A stretch of DNA of 64,000 nucleotides. Origin: Isochrysis galbana (Eukaryota > Haptophyta > Isochrysidales > Isochrysidaceae). The notes below the pieces were generated by a model, which worked only from the letters and a program-made list of their open reading frames with translations, had not been told where the DNA came from and ran no database searches. The DNA lies in NCBI GenBank assembly GCA_018136815.1, contig JADDIW010000130.1:1-64000 (forward strand), in the 5' to 3' direction. The translations under genes were made by a program, and so were the position numbers. Shown in pieces: positions 57,449-64,000 of the stretch (position 1 is its first letter; the number at the start of each line of letters is the position of its first letter).

Positions 57449-58126
57449 GTGATGAAACCCTTCAGCATTTCTCTGGCGGCGTGCATGCCATGAGTCGCCC
57501 ACGGGCGGCTGGAAGGATCCCGGACTCCCGCAGCAGGGGCATTGCACCGCAGGGCTAATGAAAACATTGTTCGGTCCGAACAAACACCCGGCGGTTGCCT
57601 GAGCCGAGCTGCTAGCTAGCGTGTCTCGATGACATCGTCGCACGCGCCGCTAGTATGCTGCTCTTTATGGCGGCTTCTTGCCTCCTATTACTTCTTGCGA
57701 GGCGATATTGCTTTGGTTACTACCACCTTACTTTGCACGCCGTTTCTGCTCTCACATATCACGCAGTGGTAGTGGGTATTGCTATTTGGTATGAGGCATG
57801 ACGCAGCCATCGTCTAGAAAAAACTTTTCTTGTGAGCTTTCGAAGATTCGGGCCCAGCCTGTTCCTGTTAAATGAGCCACTCTCAAGCGCTGCCCTCGAT
57901 CTGGCATTTGCGGAGCACTCAACAACTAGCCCGGGCCCACACGCCCACAGAAGCGACTCGCGTGCTGCACTCTGCCGCATCCGCGATCGATCCTCTACGG
58001 TTATGAGGACTAACCGGGGCCACTGCGCACATGTGCACGCCGTGCCTGTGCACCCGGGGCTATGGGGTGTGATTACCACTAAGCGGCGATGAAGAAACAG
58101 AGCGGGGGGGGGGGGGGGGCTTCCGC
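57449..58126. other. 3' flank and intergenic
   Basis: No gene recognised. Contains a G14 run near 58106. Confidence 0.4.
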
Positions 58127-58348
58127 CTACCACCCTAGGGGGGGAACTGACGAATTGGGAAGACCCATAGGTGACGCATCGAGCATGACCACTGGCTCGA
58201 TATGCGATGATGCGGAAGGGAAACGATCAGCGGGAGGCGCGGCGAAGATGGCCGGGAGTGATGGAATGGCGGGCTGGACCACCTTCTCAGCAGAGGAAGG
58301 CGGGAGGACGGGCTTGGGCGAGGGCGAGCGCGACGACGGAGCGGACAT
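58127..58348 (-). pseudogene. Gypsy-like gag N-terminal fragment
   Basis: ATG 58348 opens MSAPSSRSPSPKPVLPPSSA, with 73 residues to a stop. A nearly identical stretch in the opposite orientation lies at 60962-61139 (KPVLPPFSAEEVVQPAIPSL). Upstream on minus is a leader (58349-58520) with CGTTCTCGTTTTCG repeats. Confidence 0.6.
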
Positions 58349-58549
58349 GATTGGGCGGTTCGGGATTGATCGGCTGAGGCTGAGGGATTTTGGAGGGGTT
58401 TGGTACTGATAGAGTGTTGAGAACGAGGAACGAGAACGAAAACGAGAACGAGAGCGACGAACGAAGAACGACAGACGACAGGCGAATAGAGTCCGATGGA
58501 CCGACGACACGACACGCCGCCTGACACTCAGGCGATTGCGACTGCTGGG

Positions 58550-58700
58550 CGACATCAACTCCAGTGCGAGTGAGATCGGTGAGGGGAGCTGCAATATATG
58601 CAAGATGCGCGAAGCCCTTGATGAAACGGCGGTAGTACGAGCACAATCCGAGGAACGAGCGGCCTTTCTCGAGCGAATTTATGTGACACGGGTCAATGGA
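58550..58700 (-). pseudogene. Ty3/gypsy pol fragment (RT/RNase H junction)
   Basis: On minus the frame reads GRSFLGLCSYYRRFIKGFA, then IAAPLTDLTR, a signature of gypsy polymerases just after the reverse transcriptase. It passes into non-pol sequence after about VDVAQQSQ. Only ~45 residues remain. Confidence 0.75.
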
Positions 58701-59234
58701 GCGTACCGCTAGTGTTTACGTTAGTTTTCTGAGCCCAAGGTCTTTGGTTTTTGGGTTTTTCGTGAGTGTGAGTGATTTTGTAGCAACTTCGTCGAGTCCC
58801 ACCGTGCTCCCAAGCGAGCCCCCCCGAGTTCCCGAGTCTATACCCGGAGTCAACGAATCAATACAAGTCAAGCACGCGCCTGAGCCATCCCCAGTCGCCT
58901 GCCACCAATCAGCCCCCACAAGCCTCCTTCCCCCTTCCGCACTTCCGCGCCCTCCGTGCGTCGTGCGTCGTGCGTCGTGCGTCGATCACCATGCCCGTAG
59001 TCACTCCCGAGGCATGGTAGGGTGAGAGTCCCCACGGGAGGGGAAGAAACCCTGAGGGAAGAGACCTGTGGTTGGGTAAGACCCAAACACTCCGATCAGA
59101 CAACGACGGACGACGATCAAAGGGCGATCTGTCGACGATCTTGTCTGGAACGGGAATCGCACCATAACGGAATCGAGGGGCAATCTTGCTACGCAGGATT
59201 CCAAGAGACTTACCGAATAAGACGAGAGAAGTGC
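58701..59234. other. Repeat-derived intergenic region
   Basis: Includes three GTGCGTC repeats (58957-58985) and the short dispersed repeat at 59013-59066 shared with 34843-34906. No gene seen. Confidence 0.45.
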
Positions 59235-59535
59235 GATATGCTTAAGGGGGAGGTACGAAGAGATCGCAAATTAAACCTGATTGCCCCCAGAAGCAGATAA
59301 AGAAACGCAGGGGAGATAGCAAATTAAACCTATTTGCGAGGCGCCCGGGAGGAAGAAAGGTGGGGAAACTTCCCTTCTCTTTCGAGAGAAAGAGAGAGAG
59401 CGCTCCACAACCCTAGATCCTAGGCGTACACGCGAAGTTTTTGACCGAGAACGAGCAGAGAAAGCAGAGAATTATAACGATAAATACCGAATGACGAAGA
59501 GAAGCCTAACGAGTGTCGATTCGCGAATGCGACAC
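59235..59535 (+). repeat. Dispersed LTR-like repeat (partner of 16945-17241)
   Basis: Strong similarity over its whole length to 16945-17241. It ends in GCGAATGCGACAC, immediately followed by a leader (59536-59600) and gag ATG at 59601 (MSAPSSRSPSP, then stop at 59652-59654). That supports an LTR-leader-gag order. Confidence 0.75.
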
Positions 59536-59654
59536 ACTACCTCAATACCAAACCTCCCCACTCCCTCAGCCTCAGCCTATCACTCTCGACCCGCCCAGCC
59601 ATGTCCGCTCCGTCGTCGCGCTCGCCCTCGCCCTGTCGCATTCATCCTAGATGA

Positions 59655-60961
59655 TGCGATTTCCAGGCTCTTGTTTCCAGGTCCTTCGCCGTGCGGCCAC
59701 ACGGTGAAGCTCAGGCATACCTAGGTTGGTAGGGTTCGTCCCTAGCGATCTAGAATTCGAGTTCTCGTTTCGTTCCTTCTAGCCTGTCTGTCAGGTCTAG
59801 ATTCTAGGTTTCCTCCTTTCGGGTAATCTTGACCCAAAGGAGCCAGGTCGCCTGTCACTCGCTGCGCGCTTGTCTCAGGCTATCAGGTTACCTTGTGAAG
59901 GCTTGTTTAGCTTCTTGCAAGGCTTGTCGTTTCTTGTTGGGTTCCGGTTCTTTCTTGGGACTTGCTCACTTTCGTTGTCGTCCAGGCCTGTTCTTCATAG
60001 GTTTTGTTTAGCCTGGTTAGGGTTTCGTTGTCTTCCAGCGTTTGGCGTTCGTCTTGGCGTTCGGAAACTTCCTCTCACATTCCCTAGGTCCGCTACCCTT
60101 GGCTTGTAGGTCCTTGCTTCTTTCTTCTCGGTCAAGGTTTTGGCGAGCGAGTCGGTTGCTCTAGCCGCTCGAGATTTGAGGTTTAATTTGCCATCTCCCC
60201 TTGGAGACCGGTGTAGGTTCGCTTCCTAGGTGAGGGAATCTTTCCCCTTGATGCAAGCTACATGCAAGCCTTGGCCCCTTTGGTGTTTCTTCCCCTTGGT
60301 TGCTACTCAGGGTTGTTCGTTAGAAGTTCTAATAGAAGCGTCTAGAAGGTTCACGCTCAACGGCAAGATTTCCTCGGTCGTGAAGATATCTCGTTGTGAT
60401 CTGTATCCAAAGTGATCGCCGTGGTCGCGCGACATGACGCTTCCCTTCGGACTCTCCGCTACGTGGGGAAGTTACAACGGAGACACGCTCCGGCCGTCGC
60501 TGCGGAGTCTCTCTCTCTCTCTCGCTCTCTCTCTCCGTCTCTCGCGACGTGTTTGAGTTATCGGTGATTTGGGGTCGCGGTTGCTTGATGATTTGCTTGG
60601 TTTGGGTGAATGATTCCGGTGTGTTCGTGAGTCGGTGTATCTTGTTGTTCTCAGCTTCGTTGTCCGTCGTTGTTCGCTGCGTCGCTGCACTCAAGCAGCC
60701 TAGGCTCCCTCCCTGAGGGAAGAGTTCTTTGTAGGTCTAACAATCTCTTAAAACCCAACACACTAGGGCCGCTAGGAGCGCCTCGCCGCCCCACAGCCCT
60801 TCGTTCGCCGTTCGTTCCCCGTCCAGACACCCAAATGGGGTTGCCCGACCCAGTCCAGAATTTCATTCACCCGACTCCCGGTGGGGAGGAGGGCCAAAGC
60901 GCCGCGCTAGCCGCCGGTGCTGCTCGCGACGGAGTGGCTCAGAGCCCTCCGGTAGCGCTCG
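59655..60961. other. Retroelement-like leader region, no gene
   Basis: TTCG/GTTT-rich sequence without convincing coding frames; a CTCTCTCT run at 60508-60545. It probably derives from the LTR element whose gag follows. Confidence 0.4.
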
Positions 60962-61139
60962 ACTCGACACGCCCAAGCCCGTCCTCCCGCCTTTCTCTGC
61001 TGAGGAGGTGGTCCAGCCCGCCATTCCATCACTCCCGGCCACCTTAGCCGCGCCTTCCGCCGATCGTTTCCCTTCCGAATCGTCGCATATCGAGCCAGTG
61101 GTCATGCTCGATCCGTCAAGTGCAGCACAGCGCAAATAA
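60962..61139 (+). pseudogene. Gypsy-like gag fragment
   Basis: Encodes PKPVLPPFSAEEVVQPAIPS, then ADRFPSESSHIEPVVMLDPS, ending TAA. It is the inverted counterpart of 58127-58348, about 2.6 kb apart. Confidence 0.6.
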
Positions 61140-62980
<1,841 letters not shown>

Positions 62981-64000
62981 ATGCGGCGGGCATGGCCCCC
63001 ACGCCGCACCGCCGCGCCACCGGCCGCCGCCGCGCTGCCCTCCGCACCCCCCGTGGCTCTGCCTCCCGCGAGCCTCGGCCTCTACTCGCTCTCGGGCAGG
63101 ACTCTTGGCTCGGGCGCCACGGCCACCGTGCACCATGCAACGCACTCCGTCTCGCACGCCTCGGTCGCAATCAAGATCCTCTCTTCAACCACCCACGCCC
63201 CGCCGGCCGAGCTACTGGCCTACCGTGCGCTGCCTCCTCACCCCAACATTGTGGGCTTGCTCGAGCACGGCTGCATCGACGGCAAGCCGTACCTCGTGAT
63301 GGAGGCGTGCGAGGGCGGCGAACTCTTCGGGCTGGTCGAAGCGCATGGGAGCGTGCCCGAGGCGGTCGTCGCGCGCCTCTTCACAGGAGTCGTTGCCGCC
63401 GTCGCCCACATGCACGCGCACGGCGTCGCGCACCGGGACCTGAAGCTCGAGAACCTGCTCGTCGCCGAGGTGGGCGGCAGCTGCGTCAAGCTGTGCGACT
63501 TTGGGCTGGCGCACGTGCATGTTACAGGGGCGCCGGGCCGGAGGGGTGCCGACGGGCTCGGCACGTGCCAGTCACAGGAACTCCTCACGCGCGTGTGCGG
63601 CACCAAGAGCTACGCCGCGCCCGAGGTGTGCCAGCCAGCCGAAGGCCCGTCCGCCCGCATGTCGGACGCCCATCTGCCCGCTCACCCGTGCGGTCCCGCT
63701 GGGACGACCGCCGCTGTGCCCTCGGCAGATCCTCGCCTCGATGCCGTATGACGGCTTCCGGGCCGACGTATGGAGTCTTGGCGTTTGCATCTTCGGAATG
63801 GTTGCCGGGTTCTTCCCGCTCGAGGTGAGCGGGCGGCGTGCATCGCCTGCGCCGCCGCCGGCTGGACCGCGCGGCACCATTCCACGGCCCGGCCGCGCGC
63901 CTTCGCCGCAGGTAGCCCGCAAGGTTGATTGGCGCTTCAACGCGCTATACGAGGCGCAGAAGCAGGGCAAGTCTTCCACGGCAGCTATATACGCCTTCTA
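62981..64000 (+). CDS. Ser/Thr protein kinase, CAMK/SNF1-like (partial, continues beyond window)
   Basis: Exons 62981-63625, 63729-63824 and 63912 to the window end, joined in phase 0. After a ~30-residue Ala/Pro-rich start come the Gly loop (LGSGATATVHHA), the VAIK lysine, HRDLKLENLL, DFGLA, and GTKSYAAPE followed after splicing by ILASMPYDGFRADVWSLGV, then DWRF. All catalytic residues are present. Splicing at GAG|GTGTGC and GGCAG|ATC is needed to keep the APE-to-DVWSLG core; unspliced reading stops at 63749-63751. ATG 62981 is the only Met close to the domain. Substrate and pathway unknown. Confidence 0.85.

Overview
The window looks like nuclear DNA of a GC-rich unicellular alga with a secondary plastid. 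A haptophyte (Emiliania/Chrysochromulina/Prymnesium type) fits best. The evidence is spliceosomal introns (GT-AG plus one probable GC-AG), very long (CT)n/(GA)n tracts, secreted Pro-rich (hydroxyproline-rich-type) proteins, small Cys-rich modules carrying a CDDGG...GTDC.DCG pattern, and a two-part signal-plus-lumen targeting leader on one gene. The lineage is inferred, not proven.

The dominant feature is a family of three giant secreted protease genes: copy A (minus, 1-8465), copy B (plus, 24605-32134) and copy C (plus, 43346-51915). Each encodes a signal peptide, an M11 (gametolysin-type) zinc metalloprotease interrupted by one ~135 bp intron, a tandem array of near-identical trypsin (S1) domains with Cys-rich modules (4, 3 and 6 trypsins), a Pro-rich segment and a conserved C-terminal domain I do not recognise. 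A and B are the arms of an ~8.9 kb inverted duplication separated by ~15 kb. C is a more diverged direct copy with an unrelated 5' flank. Copy A is frameshifted in its Pro-rich region. Copy B's trypsin array is a chimera of A-like and C-like units.

Between A and B (8953-24136) lie a palindrome cluster and a nest of transposable elements: a LINE (A) broken by a ~1.05 kb TIR element and by a second LINE (B) with an 18 bp target duplication, then gypsy gag pieces. These are followed by a clean eight-exon PRP40-like splicing factor gene, a methyltransferase fragment and a small two-helix membrane ORF.

Between B and C (32135-43345) are a two-ORF retroposon-like unit with a hairpin before its first ATG, a three-unit cystine-knot-like gene, a broken cytochrome b561 exon, a large type I membrane protein with Cys boxes, a PAN-like domain and Fn3 domains, a hAT remnant and an HNH endonuclease gene.

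After C (51916-64000) are truncated copies of the same retroposon family, an orphan DNA-methylase-like ORF beside a 5'-truncated Tc1/mariner transposase, a probable thylakoid-lumen protein gene, gypsy relics, long CT/GA tracts, and the start of a CAMK/SNF1-like protein kinase gene that runs off the window.
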